Below are positions 22,550-34,367 of a stretch of DNA of 64,000 bases, one piece after another. Within the stretch, counting starts at the first letter, position 1, and each line of letters begins with the position of its first letter. Origin of the DNA: Hydnum rufescens UP504 (taxonomy: Eukaryota; Basidiomycota; Agaricomycetes; Cantharellales; Hydnaceae); the NCBI GenBank assembly GCA_014904985.1, contig MU128992.1, positions 106,664-170,663 of the forward strand. Direction: 5' to 3'. Below the pieces are notes generated by a model. It made no database searches and was not told where the DNA came from. It saw only the letters and a list, made by a program, of their open reading frames with translations. The position numbers were made by a program, and so were the translations under genes.

Positions 22550-24272
22550 GGGTGCCTTGCACCTTCCATGTTCAATTTATATCTTGACGCGGCTAGCATG
22601 CGCTGACTTGTAAATAATGGCGCTTTTACTCTGCAACCCCCCACCCCCCCCCCCCTCAGCCCACGCCAATATCCAGTTGATATCAGTTGGCACGCAAATT
22701 GTCTGCTAGAGAGGAGTATCTCGCTCCTATAGTCCTTTACTTAACTAAGGTTGTAGTGTCTTGCAATTTCCCTAATTACTGCTCAATCACCCCATGTTCC
22801 CGGACGTTGATCTCTGAAGCATAGTGATACGGCCAGGGGAGTTCATCAACATCCATCCCAGAAGAGCTATTTCAACCAACCCGTTGAGTCCTTCAAGAGT
22901 CCTGTCGAGACCTGGCAAGTCCTGCCGCGCAAGGATACTTATATTACAGTGAAAGAATGATGTGCCTTGGCCGACCTCGGCCAGGGCGATCACAAGTAGA
23001 GTCTATGAGCGTACTGTGTCAATATTTCCATTGGAGTAATCGAGCCAGATGCCTTGGGAGCTCTGTTGTCACTCGAAAACATCAAAATCCCCGAGATTAC
23101 TCCGAGTTTCTTGCTGCAGTTTCTATATTTCCGCGGGGAAGAGGGGAATCAGTCCAGCGTTCCGGTTTGACCGTCTCAGCGTCTCAGGGTTGCAGGGCGC
23201 CGCATCCCATGGCTCGAGTCATGTGTCACCCCATTTGAGCAGTTCGAGGCCTCTGGGCTCGGTTGGACCATTGGCGGCGGCGGGCCGTATGAACGCAGCT
23301 TCTTCTACAGCTTCCATTGGACATATCAATTCGGAAACGTTTTTTCGGAGGATTCACGGGGACTCGCTTCTGGGGTTGGAGGGAGGGGGGAGATCACGAG
23401 ACTGTTTCCGGAGGTGCTGGGAATCCCGAGATTGTCGCGGTGAAGTATTGGGAATACGTTGGGGTAGGCCATCTTGGGATGTTGTGTAGGATTCTCCATA
23501 ACCTGTTCGGGAGCTCTAGTGGGGCCATGTGGAGCTATGTGGGGGGATAGACCTATCAGACCTATCAGACCTCTCGTATGTCGGCATCATGTGTCCTGAC
23601 CGCAATAAAGATAGCTCACCCTTGATCCAAAAAGCAAGGGTTCGATATTCCTTGCATCACATGAAAGTCTCCGCAGAATCAAGTGCAACCTATATTTCAA
23701 TCTTATACAAAGGTGAAGGGATTGGAAGAGAATGTCAATGGATTGAGCGAGGAATTCTAGATAAGATTAGAACTCCCTACTAGGGTATTCGAGGCACGCC
23801 AACAGAGAATGTGGGAACTCTGGACTCAATACCTATGTTCTGTGTCTCTTCCCTGTGTCCGTTTCTTGCTCAGTGCAGGGAATATCCTCAAACAGGGCAC
23901 ATGCGTAGGGACAGAGGTCTCTTCGACAGGGTCGGAGACGCGTAGATTTGAAGCGCCCCAATTTTATAAATGAATGCAATAAGAAGTGGCGCCTGGAGGT
24001 CTGTCCGCGAGCATTCGATGCAGGGCAGAGGGTACCCCAGAAACATCAGCCCTCTAAGCGCCAATGAATCCCCTGAACCAAGCAACGGCAAGCTGTGCAG
24101 AGATAGCAGGGCATGAAAGAAACAAAAAAAAAAACTCCCGAGGATGATATCCGAAAGTGAACGCCTTCGCTTCTTTACGCGTGGTTTTGAATGTTCAGGA
24201 AGCTAGAGGATCTGTACTGCGTGGGGCGGCAACTTCCGGTACTTATTCCACTCACACTTGGAGGACTCACCA
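22550..24272. other. Long intergenic stretch, low-complexity spots
   Basis: No gene recognised over 1.7 kb. It holds a C-rich run at about 22637-22660 and a triple near-decamer (cctatcaga) at about 23552-23578. An open frame at 23049-23489 is Ser-rich and motif-free. Confidence 0.45.
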
Positions 24273-25811
24273 ATGTACCGTTCCCTCTCTCCCCCTGTGC
24301 TGTACAACTCAGACGAGAGCCTCTCTTCCTCGTCAGATGATGAGGAGCCCCCGGAGACCAGTGCCGGGAATGGTGTAGACGGTGGTGCGACCGCTGAAGG
24401 TTACTTCGATTACAATGCAAGGCCCACCCCACCTCCAAGAGAAGTCGTTACTTGCATGTGGGAGAACTGTGGTCGCCAATTCGACGATCTCCACCCTTTG
24501 ATTTCACACGTCCATGGTATGCCTTCATCCCCAAGTATTCCAGTTTTCCGCTGTTTCTGACATGCTGGCCTGTCCAAATGACGTGCTATGTGCCTGGTCT
24601 CCTTGTTCTCCCCCCATCTTGGTGTAGACGACCACGTAGGCGTTCACAAGTCTACCTACACCTGTGAATGGTCTACATGTCCTCGAAGAGGTCTCTCGCA
24701 GACCTCTCGTTTCGCTCTTGTATCCCATCTTCGATCCCACACCGGTGAAAAGCCTTTTACATGTCCCCGTCCAGGTAAGCGCCCCCTTCTCCCCGCGATA
24801 GAAGCTGTTTCTCGGAACCTACGTGTTTCCTCTTTCCTTCTCTAGAATGCGACAAATCTTTCACCCGCTCAGATGCACTTGCCAAACACATGCGTCTTCA
24901 ACACAACATCTCCCCCCCGCTTCCAGGACGAGGCAACCGTAAACGGAAACGACCGGATACGGATTCGATATCATCCCCCTCCATCCCCTCCACTTCGAAT
25001 GTCAGTGGCCTAGCCGGTCTCGAAACTATCGCTCAAGACCACTATCCTGTCAAGAGCGAGTTCCATGGAGATGAAGACGATTATGGAAAACTTATGGACC
25101 CCTCTGGCGCTGGCGGCGCGTCATATGACGAGACTAGGGCAGTCAGCCTGGCCCTAACGGCACCCCTCCATACGATTCGCATATTCCTCCACCTCCACCA
25201 CCCTCTTTCCTCCCCACTGACGATTCTGACCCAGAACAGTCCATACCCCCTTCCCTCACCACATTCTACAACCCACAAAAGAACACGATCCACGGGCGCT
25301 CGATACCACGCGTGAAATATCTGATAGCCAAGGCCAAACATCGCTATCTTCTGGCAGAGCACGAGTTGTTGCTCGATGAATTAGAGAGTATCAGAAGGGA
25401 AGAGGCACGTCTCCGATCTAGCAAAGACGCTGTCCTCGACCGCGTCCTCTTTAGGGAGCTTGGGTGAGCTCTCCCTATCTCTGATTCCCCTCTCATTTGG
25501 CAATTTTTGCCTGAGCTTTTTCTTGTCCTGACCTCGGAATATCTCCACTGACGAATATTTTTTTTCATATATCAAACTCTGATCGGCGATTGACTAGGCC
25601 GGAACAGGCGCTGTCGTTGACGGCACCTATACATATCCCGGCTCGGGCGGGTGCCGTGGACTGGACCCCGGGTGCTCCCGTATCGAGCGGTTCTCAGCTC
25701 CTAACTTCCGGCGCTGCCACAGGAGTCGGCAGCACAGGAGCAGGCTCAGGGGGAGCAGGAGCAGCCGCCAAGAAGAAAACAAGAAAGAAGAGTACCGCCG
25801 CTGCGGGGTAG
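24273..25811 (+). CDS. C2H2 zinc-finger protein, Iec1-like (INO80 complex)
   Basis: Three C2H2-type fingers lie in the first half: CMWENCGRQFDD..H..H, CEWSTCPRRGLSQTSRF..H..H with the linker HTGEKPF, and CPRPECDKSFTRSDALAKHM..H. These are separated by introns (about 24515-24627 and 24775-24844). The second half has the conserved basic-acidic helix SIPRVKYLIAKAKHRYLLAE followed by LLLDELESIRREEARLR and LDRVLFRELG, then a short last exon rich in Ala/Gly/Lys ending at a TAG at 25809-25811. Finger order and the helix resemble fission yeast Iec1, an INO80 chromatin-remodelling subunit; this is a family-level inference. Between about 25130 and 25150 the frame has to change (SYDETRA to GPNGTPPYDSHIPPPPPPS) without a clear intron, suggesting a one-base indel. 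An acidic, Ser-rich N-terminus precedes the fingers. Confidence 0.65.
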
Positions 25812-26531
25812 CCAGTTTCCATAGATGTGCCGATTCTATGGCCCGTTCCTCCTCGGGCCGCCATTTTTTCCCTGGCTGGTATTGGGCGGTGCTGGGGCGG
25901 TGGGGGGGCACCCGGGGAGCGGATCCCCCCTTGGGTAGTGCGCACGCTTTTTCTGCAGCTTCTTCGGAGGGAACAAAGACCGCATCAGATGCTCTTTTAG
26001 AAGATCGCGGCTGCAGGCTGACAGGACTGTACAAGGCATGTAAAGCGGGGCGAAGGACAAAAAAAAAGCTGATATCATTAAGGGAAAATGATTTGAATCC
26101 ACATAAAAGCTAGGTGCTTTGAGTAAACGGCAAGGGAGACAAAAAGCTTCCCAGTTTAAATTTCAACAGCTAGGATCGAGGGCAGGTTTTCCCTTTTTTT
26201 TTTTTTCTTCTTTTTTTCCTTACTCTCCCACAATAAGGAGCTGCCGAGAAGCACCCACGGTTTGGCAGATATGCCCCATTTGCAATCCATCAGAGGGGCA
26301 CGGACGGCCAAAGGAGAATAACCATGACATGAGTCTAGAGTCTATTAGGGACTACAAAAACAAAAACAACAAAAAAACACAAGCGCTCTCTAATCGAATC
26401 CAGATCTAGCAGAAAGAACAACCGATCCTGGAGATCCTCCTAGAGAATCTGATAAAAAGCGGAGCCCATATCACACACAACACAACAGTCGAACGAAAAA
26501 ACGAAACACATATCCTGAGAAAACCTACAAG
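25812..26531. other. Intergenic with poly-T tract
   Basis: Lies between convergent genes. A pure T run sits near 26193-26205 and an A-rich AAC/AAAC patch near 26357-26378. No gene recognised; several open frames on the minus strand are antisense to the zinc-finger gene's last exon. Confidence 0.45.
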
Positions 26532-27599
26532 CTACAAGTACACCACGCTCAGACGCCCATCCCTCCTGCTCGCCTCCTCCTGAGCCCGCAACAGACTCGC
26601 GCAGCTCACCGTGAGCGCCTCGAATTTCAGCGCGTAGCGCGGAGACGCTTCGACATTGCACGTGCAGAGGCGCGGGTACATGCGTCGCGGATGGGCGTAC
26701 ACGAACTGGGGCAGCCGGTGCTTCGCCGCGGGCTCAGACCACGGCAGGAGCGTCATGGAGACGGACGAGGTTGGAGAGGGGGACAGTCGGAATGTATGGG
26801 CTTTAGGGGTCGGCGCGAAGGATGATTTCCGAATCTAATGCAATCGAAATAAAAATAAAATAAAATGAAAGTAAAAAGTAAAAAAGAAAGAAAGAAAGAC
26901 ATCGGTGCGTGGGACTTTGAAGTGAGTGTGAAAAATACGCGTACGCGTTCTTGTCCCTATGAATCAATGCTTTCGACCCAGGATCAACGGGGGAGATATA
27001 CTTGGACCCAGACGTAATGGGGCGATTAACGTACACTCCCCAAAGGACCGTTCGGAACGTTTCGTATGGGACGTCGATATGCACCGGGAAGGCTACGTCG
27101 CTGGGTCGAAACTTGAAACTAAGATGTGGGGCTCGTAAATCATCCAGCGACGACGAGTCTGCGCCCGAAGAATCCGTCGAGGAGGAGGAGGAGGAGGAGG
27201 AGGAGGAAGTAGAGGACAAGGTCGAGGGAAGGGGATTTGGGATCATTTGTGATGATGGCATGGGCTCCAGATGAGAGAAGACCAAGTCATGGCGATGCCA
27301 GTATGCGTCAGAGGGAAGCCCTATTTCGAACTATACACACACACAGACAGCGAAAAATAGCTCTTAGATCTCTAGAATCAGGGGGATCCCTCGATTGCGG
27401 GAGAAATGGATGTTACACAGACCGACAAGCTGGCTCCCGCTTGATAGAGCAAGGCAAAGGTCCTCTGGCGAAGAACGCCAGATCCAAGATGGAAGAATCG
27501 TCGCGAAAGGAGCATCAAGTCCAAGATATCATGGACGGCAAGATACGACATGCAATCCATGATAAGCTCGGGCGGTAGTACAGAGTCGATCGAACACAT
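26532..27599 (-). CDS. F-box protein
   Basis: The start ATG at 27597-27599 opens MCSIDSVLPPELIMDCMSYL, a typical F-box (LPPEL.. then ILDLMLLSRRFFHL), about residues 8-45. Such domains bind Skp1 and bring substrates to SCF ubiquitin ligases. After an intron (about 27450 to 27330) the second exon gives GLPSDAYWHRHDLVFSHLEP, a polyserine run, and FRPSDVAFPVHIDVPYETFR with TVLWGVYVNRPITSGSKYI. A further intron with AAAG tetranucleotide repeats follows, then a last exon MTLLPWSEPAAKHRLPQFVY to VVYL and a TAG at 26532-26534. The C-terminal part is presumably the substrate-binding region but I recognise no LRR, WD40 or Kelch repeats. The polyserine comes from a trinucleotide run at 27178-27209. The target is unknown. 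Confidence 0.6.
27178..27209. repeat. GAG/CTC trinucleotide run encoding polyserine
   Basis: A (GAG)n-like run of about 30 bases. On the minus strand it encodes the serine stretch of the F-box protein and is a likely length-variable microsatellite. Confidence 0.8.
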
Positions 27600-29446
27600 T
27601 TCTACACAGTATACACAGTTTGAGAAGGGGAACAGAGCGCGGGTCTTGGGCTCATTGACATTTGTACGTGGGGAGAATTTCTAGAGGCCAGAGCTCAAGG
27701 TATAATCCGGCGAGATAGAGGATGGCAACTGGGCGGCAAGGACTACAAGCGTTCGAGGCAGCAAGGAGCGCACCTTCACTGCGATCGCTGCATCGAATTT
27801 CTTAACTCCGATCGAGTGCGAACAAATAATCATTTCGGCAAGTTACGGATATACATCGCCCGATGCCGGTCCCCACACTCAGTTTTCATCCAAGCCGTTA
27901 TTTCTTGCGCACTCACATCGGATAGGGAAATTCATTTTTTGTGGCTGATTTGACCGAGACGTTTGGCGAGGGTATCCGGGGTCCAGATGAGATTTAAGGG
28001 GTCATGTGCTATAACGGAGAATGCCGATCTCCATGTCGTCTCATCTTGGATACTCGCGCCTGCATTTTACAACCCATGCCTGAAAGCTGTCGCCGTGCTC
28101 CTGAAATTTCCAGGAGCCCCTTGGGGATGACACTGGAGCTGGTCTGGCAATTCAATCATTGTGGTTTGAATTGACCAGGGGCGGTCACAAGCACAGTCAC
28201 GGGGTGAGACCTTGCACACACATGGTTAATTCAATTGCTCAAGCAAAAATCTTGGCCGCTTTTCTATCGCAACAAACTCAAGCTTATATTGCTGTAATGC
28301 ACACATTATGCAAGCGTTGGAAGAGCTATGACAAAGACTGCTCGTTTGCTTCCGGTTTCAGAGGCGCCCGAGAGAGATTGTACTCAATAGTGGATGCACC
28401 TCCACATTTCGGAATCCTGTGGATCAGTTAGCAGGGTCGGGATCGATCCCAAGCCACAAGGTACAAGGCGGGTTCTCTGGCTGAAATGAGCAGTGTCAGT
28501 ATAGCATGTGAAGGATGCTTATGTAAATTCAACACCATCAGCGGCTTTGGAATAACTACCAAGCTTCCCGTAAGCATGCGCCACAGCACTCAAATACTTG
28601 ACAAATTGGGTGAGGGGGTGCACAATATGCGGTTCTGCATTGCCTCAAGGATTCAAGAGGTATTCTACATATTTGAAGGTTGTATATCTCTTTACTTTGT
28701 TAGTCATTGGCTGATTTATTAAACGCAGAGACCTGAGCATAAACGTGGGTTCACAATCAAGCTTCACTATAGCACTATAGTTACTAGCACGAGAAGCTCG
28801 GCTCATCAATTTCTCTCGTCTCACAGCCTGATGCGAGTTTATTCGCTTAGATTATTAATTACAGTACAACAAAGCGAACATATATCTAATAAGCTCCTCA
28901 TAAACTCGGACTGCCATGACCATCCGCGATAAGCCCACATTGGTCACGCAACACCAGCGCCAAAGGATATCTATCATCCGGTCTCTTCGCCAATTATTTT
29001 CCATTTTATTCCGAAGTGTAATATTGTAGTCGACCTATGGGAAATCACAAAGCACGACAACAACAAATCACGAAGAGAGAGTGGTATGGAGATCATGAGA
29101 AGAAAACACAGTAAATAAATGAAGGCGGAAGAGTAAGGTAAGTGAGGGGAGGCGAGGGAGATACACTACACCGATCGTCAGGAGCCCCAACTGATGGGAC
29201 ACCGATCCAGTTGGCAAAGAATGCTACGGGGGCAGAGAACATGCATAGGCTTGGACTCCTTGATTTTGATTTCATCCAATCGCCCGCAATTTATTACAAG
29301 TCACTGTCTCGGTCCCTGTGCGCGTCAGGAATATCCTTGTCTCCCGAGACGAAGCTCACGTCTGAGTGGTGGTCAACTTTCAAGTCAAGCTGCCGTAACG
29401 AACGAGAACGACATGTCAGGATGATAATGAATGGAACAGGGAGGAA
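27600..29446. other. Gene-free stretch
   Basis: No gene is recognised in 1.8 kb. The longest open frame (28159-28431, plus) begins MWFELTRGGHKHSHGVRPC and has no motif or splice context. Confidence 0.45.
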
Positions 29447-30857
29447 TTAAGTCACCGGTGCATTTCGCTCTGGGTCAGGCTCTGTTAACGATGGGGGCTT
29501 ATCGTTCTCGTACTCCGCATCGGGTGCGTAAGGATCGCGGACCGGGACCTGAACATGACGATAAGTGGGCATTCAGATCAGTACAGCCGCAGACTGGAAG
29601 CACAACTCACTCGAGGCGCAGAAAGTGAGTGTAGATTGGGCGCAAAGGTGGGCATGATGGAGCTGGCATTCTGACCCCCAGATTTGGCGTTACGGGAGCT
29701 AGCACTCCCACTTTTAGTCTGGTACCGAGGATCGGTGACCATCCGCCGATTCAGGGCGTAGAACATAGTGTTCGTGTAGCTGGGTCAACAGAAATAAGGT
29801 GTGTATACATGGAAACTTCGTGAGAATGTACCCACAATTTGCCGAGAACTGAGTACGACCCGGGATCAGTGATAATGGGAACGAATAGCAATGCTAATCG
29901 ACGCACTGTAGTTAAGACCAGTGGACACGAGGGTACCCTTCCATGATGCAATGAAGATGACATCGATGATGGTGGTCAGAGTGGTGAAGGCCCCCGTGTG
30001 GACACCGTACATCAAGATCCTGGTCATCCACCCATCATCCTCATTGAAGGTGGTCTTGCTGGTATAGAAAGTCCACACAAGAGACACACAGACCAAGATA
30101 TTCGCTGTTGCACCAGTTGCAAGCCATGTGATCGAGGACCACTGCGTAGCGATCAGTCTATAGTAGTACTCTAAATGAATCAACGCACATCGAATCTCCG
30201 GATGTCATAGAAACCCTTTACTTGGGTGAACGAAAAGACGGAGGAGGCTAGGAGCCCAAGCTTGAGCCCCGGTTCGGTATAGACGTGGAATTGACATACC
30301 GATGCCAAACCCAAGTTGGATCACAGCGAGGGTTGCGATCGTTAAGGCGAGTGGCCAATTGTTACGGTCAATAGAATATGCGCGATAGGCAAAGAACCAT
30401 TGCACGATCAGAGCGATGATGGGGACAATGAGGATTTCGAGGTTGAATGACCAGGTTGGCTTAGTGGTCAAAGCAAGGTAGTCCCCAAAGTGAGTCACAG
30501 TATAGTAGTATACGGTGTGGCTCATTAGCGCAGTATGCAGGGTGTCTAGAGCCCATGTCACTGCAACCTGTCGAAAAAGGATGAGAAGAAGCGCCCATGA
30601 GGGAGTAAGAGCAGGAAGATGGCCGACCAGTGTCTTGAATGTCCAAGGGTCCTTCGGAAAGCGATCATAGTATATGTAGGCTTGGGAAGAGGACATGCCA
30701 AAGAAGCTGGAGTCTGGATGTCAGAGGGGGCTATGGCGCATAGCCAAAATTGCACTTACTATGCCGCAATGATCAGGCATACTAGGATGACCCCGAGCAT
30801 ATGGTCGATGTTGGGCACAGGGACCCCCGGTGGAAGGACGATAGCTGGCGACGACAT
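29447..30857 (-). CDS. Integral membrane protein, DUF6534-like
   Basis: The start ATG at 30855-30857 gives MSSPAIVLPPGVPVPNIDHM and then the first membrane helix LGVILVCLIIAAYFFGMSSS. Further helices are SWALLLILFRQVAVTWALDT, NLEILIVPIIALIVQWFFAY followed by RAYSIDRNNWPLALTIATLA, ITWLATGATANILVCVSLVW, then an extramembrane TSKTTFNEDDGW and TRILMYGVHTGAFTTLTTII with DVIFIASW. The C-terminal NTMFYALNRRM motif and a soluble tail follow; a last exon (VPVRDPYAPDAEYENDKPPS) ends at a TAA at 29447-29449. The order TM1-7, the TxxxN.R.. segment near the last helix, and the length fit the basidiomycete DUF6534 family, whose function is not known. An intron near 29535-29605 is inferred from gtgagt and cag borders. 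Confidence 0.7.
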
Positions 30858-33388
30858 GGTTGAGGGAGGACGGAGAAGGGAGACGAGTCCACGGTATATG
30901 ATCGACAATATAATTATGTAATCATTTCATTGATCAGATCTGTCGCACAGCTGATACAGTGCAGAATCCATCTCGAGATCCGTACATTGGGTAAAAATAC
31001 ATGATACGGGATTCGTGATTCCCCCAGAACAGGAACCACCAGCACTAACGCGAGTCGGGCCTCACAGAGGACCAAGTTGACCAGAGGGATCAGTTAAGCG
31101 TTCTAGCCGGACGAAACGGAAATGAATTCCGCGTGACTGTCCCCTGTCACGCATGACAAAACTGAGTCCGGAATTTGCCGAGACTGCTTCCGGCACCCCT
31201 TAACTGGTTGAGATACTATAAATGGCAGCAAACCAAGTGATGGATACAAACTGCTGCAAAGCGGACAATGTTAGAGTTCCATGTTGCTGTAGGCATTCCA
31301 GTGAATGAAGTGGAATATTGTGCCTCTGGATTCCTTTAAAACGGACTCCAGCCATATTGCTTGCCAAGGTGCCCGATAATTATGAGGATGGAGGCCCGGA
31401 AATTGCTGGGTAGGGACCAGCAGTCGCCTTGATGGAGCAACCAGACCCTAAAAAGTCTGGTGATTTGGATCTATATGATGAAGACTAATGGATTAATTGC
31501 AGGCTGTAGAGGCACATATTCTGGATGCACTAGGCCTATTAAAATCAGTAATGCTTGTTTCCAATTGAGCCCCGGTTATCATTCACAGTAATTTCATCAT
31601 GATTAATTCAAACTCCGACAAGCTACCCTTTTTTAATCGCAAATTGCACCCCTGACAACTGTCGTCTAGAGGCCGACTTGGCCGACCCTAACTTGATCCG
31701 CGGTTTATGGATCCACGGATTTTGGCGCCCGAATAGGGGCAAACCTAGATTAGTCCAGATCTTTCCGCTTTTTCCGCTCGCAGATTTCCACCCCGTGGGA
31801 AGCCACCTACCATACTGTGGCTGTGAACTTGAATAGTTTATTAGACTTGGTGTGCGTTTGTTGTTGCGGCGCCTGCGCAACTTTTGATCCCCGGTCAGCT
31901 CTGCTTAGCGCCAGTGCCCCAGCGCCTTGGTATATATAGTAGCCGTGGTCCCTCTCTACAACTTCATCATCTAGGGCAGCAGACCTACGTCTTCAGTTAC
32001 TGCAGCTCAATACGTCACCAGGGCATTCCCTCTGCATGACATCGTGGGCCGCGAACGGAGTAGAACTCAAATGGAAGGGAAGTTCGGGGGTCAACTGAAT
32101 GAATTTTGGGTTGTTTTGCATTGTTCATCATATATTCAGAATGTATGTTACAATCAAGGGCATCGAAAGTCGTCGTCATATCAATCGAGAGGCCAACTTG
32201 GCCAACCCGTTCCGAGACCTGAGACCTGATCCGCTTTTCATGGTTCCATGGATTTTGGGGCCCGAGTATATAGTCTCGTAACCAGACTCTCTTTTATAGA
32301 GAGTCTGGTGGAATGGGTCGGTGACTGTCACATGCTCCGTCACCATCACAATTGTCGATAGCACTTTCGTTGCTGAATTCAATGATGAGCTTAGACACGT
32401 GAGCGAGCTGGCTAGTTTGCGTAGCGGAGCGAGTATGCTGGATGAGCGCGCAGTCGGGATGCGATCCTGGAGGCAGTGCTCACTCACTGTAGTCGCTTAG
32501 CGAGAATATCTTCTGCTGTGCTCTCGAGACGAAGAATTCTCTTTTCACCCGCCCTCCGTCCTTTTGATCGGGTCAAAACAACACGTGTCTGAGACAGGGT
32601 TGCATAGTCATTGCAGCTTGTCTTTCCCACGCTTCGAGAGCCCGAAGTACACGCTGTAAGCCTATTCTTCAGTCGAGCTTCTTTCAAGCCTAAGGCTTCA
32701 GCGCTGCCCGAATTGATGAAGAATTCGGCGTCCTTCGGACTTCTCCGCCCACACGCAGTAAGAGACACTGAGCTCATCTCATCCAGCATTGGCGAGGAGT
32801 TTCAGTCCGCAGAAGCGGACATCATAACTCGAGCCTATCTCGCGTACGCTAGCAACTAGCTCATTAATCTCGGCTAACCGTAGATGTATTTTGTATTCGA
32901 AAATCAACCGAAAAATTGTTCACTAAATTGGCAGTTTCGGAAGTATGTTGTGCCATTTAACGGAAATCCCCATTCCACTCTTCTAAAAGAGTCTGGTACT
33001 ACGAGTCCCAGCCCCCGCAGATTTCCGCCCCATGGAGACACCATAGTGGCTGTGTATTTGTGGTGCCGAAGAGTCACTCGACCGAGCGAAAATGTATATT
33101 TGACCTGCGATCGGTGCTCAGGTTCAATAATCTGAGACCCCCCGATTTGAATTTAAAGGCACCCCCCTCAGGTCTTAAGTTCATAATTCAACCTGAGTTC
33201 CAGCATTTGGTTCCTTACACCCCTTGGGTTTATGACAATAGAGTTGGGCACGGATATGGGATATGAACGCTACCGACTGTTTATGTAACCTCATGCATGA
33301 TAGTTGTCTTGGGGAAACCCACCGCCCTTGGCACCTTTCGGGAGCAGCCTGTTTGCGGTCTATAAATCGAGATTTGCACACCCATCAT
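30858..33388. other. Gene-poor region with decayed duplications
   Basis: No intact gene seen over 2.5 kb. Two diverged copies of a segment occur at about 31672-31735 and 32190-32268 (shared words: cttggcc, gacctgatccgc/cttgatccgcgg, ccacggattttgg/ccatggattttgg). A second related pair is at about 31783-31830 and 33018-33054 (agatttccaccccgtgg versus agatttccgccccatgg, both followed by tgtggctgtg or agtggctgtg). A TATA-like tggtatatatagtag is at 31930-31944. A minus-strand frame at 32484-32789 looks coding-like but has no recognised motif. I take the region as old transposable-element debris. Confidence 0.4.
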
Positions 33389-34186
33389 CTAAACACCCTC
33401 CAAAATAAGCACCCAGTGGCTTTTCGCAAGCCTCTTGAAAGCGAGGAAACGTTTCAAGGCAAGCTTTCTGTACTCCGTATCCTCCATCCCAGTGATGGGG
33501 CGTCGTAAGTGGGTCAAAGCGGTGGCACACCGCAAGACTCGAGTGTGAATAACGGGATGCTGGCCAGTGATAACAGCATTGCTCAACTCCAGGGTGACAG
33601 GGACAAGAAAGAAGGTAGGGCGAGTGCCAGCCATCGTAATGGCAGGAATGGTCATCGCGTCCAGAGGGTCGAGGCCGTGTTCTTTGCGCTTTCTGTTGTT
33701 GAATTGGAAGGCGGCTATAGCCTCTGCTATGACCTGGGCTTCCGCATCAGTCCTGTTGCTGAGGGTCTTATCCTTAACGAGCACAAGAAGAATGAAAGTT
33801 GGGCGATGGATAAGACACACATCCATCTGAGCGACGCGATTGGCTTCGGCACAGATGGTGAGAGGGATGATGTAACGCGTAGATACAGTGGTGCCACGTT
33901 CGTTGAAGCCTAGAAGCTTCAGTGTCTCGGCAGCGAAGTCATCGATGAAATTCTCGTGGGTAGCTCTGGCGGAGATCGAGGTAGCCAAGGTATTCAGCAG
34001 CGACATCGGAAATGGCAGGACTGTGACAGCGAGAGTAAGATGGCAGGATCTATGAGGTCGAGCGACGGGTCTGGAGTTAGGGAAGAACTCGCTCGGCGAG
34101 ATAGATTCGACGATAATGTTGTACGCGATGAGCTCATTGTCAGTCCAGTCACTACCCGATTTAGCAGATCGAATAACACTGGCCAT
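33389..34186 (-). CDS. Fungal conserved protein, possible PD-(D/E)XK nuclease-like fold
   Basis: A single-exon frame of 265 residues from an ATG at 34184-34186 (MASVIRSAKSGSDWTDNELI). It has the features of a family expanded in Agaricomycetes: IDDFAAETLKLLGFNERG, TRYIIPLTICAEANRVAQMD, VCLIHRPTFILLVLVKDKTL, EAQVIAEAIAAFQFNNRKRK, PAITMAGTRPTFFLVPVT and a C-terminal GMEDTEYRKLALKRFLAF. The acidic-helix, then D-V-C-L, then hydrophobic strand followed by x-D-K order resembles PD-(D/E)XK restriction-fold proteins (E.., D.., [DE]xK, Q..). In relatives I recall the last motif as EDK; here it reads KDK, so the usual acidic residue is a lysine. The function of the family is unknown to me. It lies 181 bp from the divergently reading S9 peptidase gene. 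Confidence 0.6.
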   Translation of the reverse strand: MASVIRSAKSGSDWTDNELIAYNIIVESISPSEFFPNSRPVARPHRSCHLTLAVTVLPFPMSLLNTLATSISARATHENFIDDFAAETLKLLGFNERGTTVSTRYIIPLTICAEANRVAQMDVCLIHRPTFILLVLVKDKTLSNRTDAEAQVIAEAIAAFQFNNRKRKEHGLDPLDAMTIPAITMAGTRPTFFLVPVTLELSNAVITGQHPVIHTRVLRCATALTHLRRPITGMEDTEYRKLALKRFLAFKRLAKSHWVLILEGV

Positions 34187-34367
34187 AACAACGATGATAT
34201 CTGAATAGTATCATTAGAATACATCGTTGAATGTGCATGCAAGGTCCTTACATGAGATGGTCTAGGATTGCGAGCGAATACACATGTAATTATGTAATGT
34301 TGCAAAGCCCCGTGACGTGCGGCTGAGTCACACACTGTCTGAGCTTCGTCCCTAATCAGAGACACTG

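Noticed and set aside
23049..23489. 146-codon Ser-rich open frame
   Set aside because: Composition only; the same DNA is open in a second frame (23317-23550), typical of GC-rich noncoding sequence.
23630..23660. tRNA T-arm-like gggttcgatattcc
   Set aside because: No acceptor stem, D-arm or anticodon arm can be folded around it.
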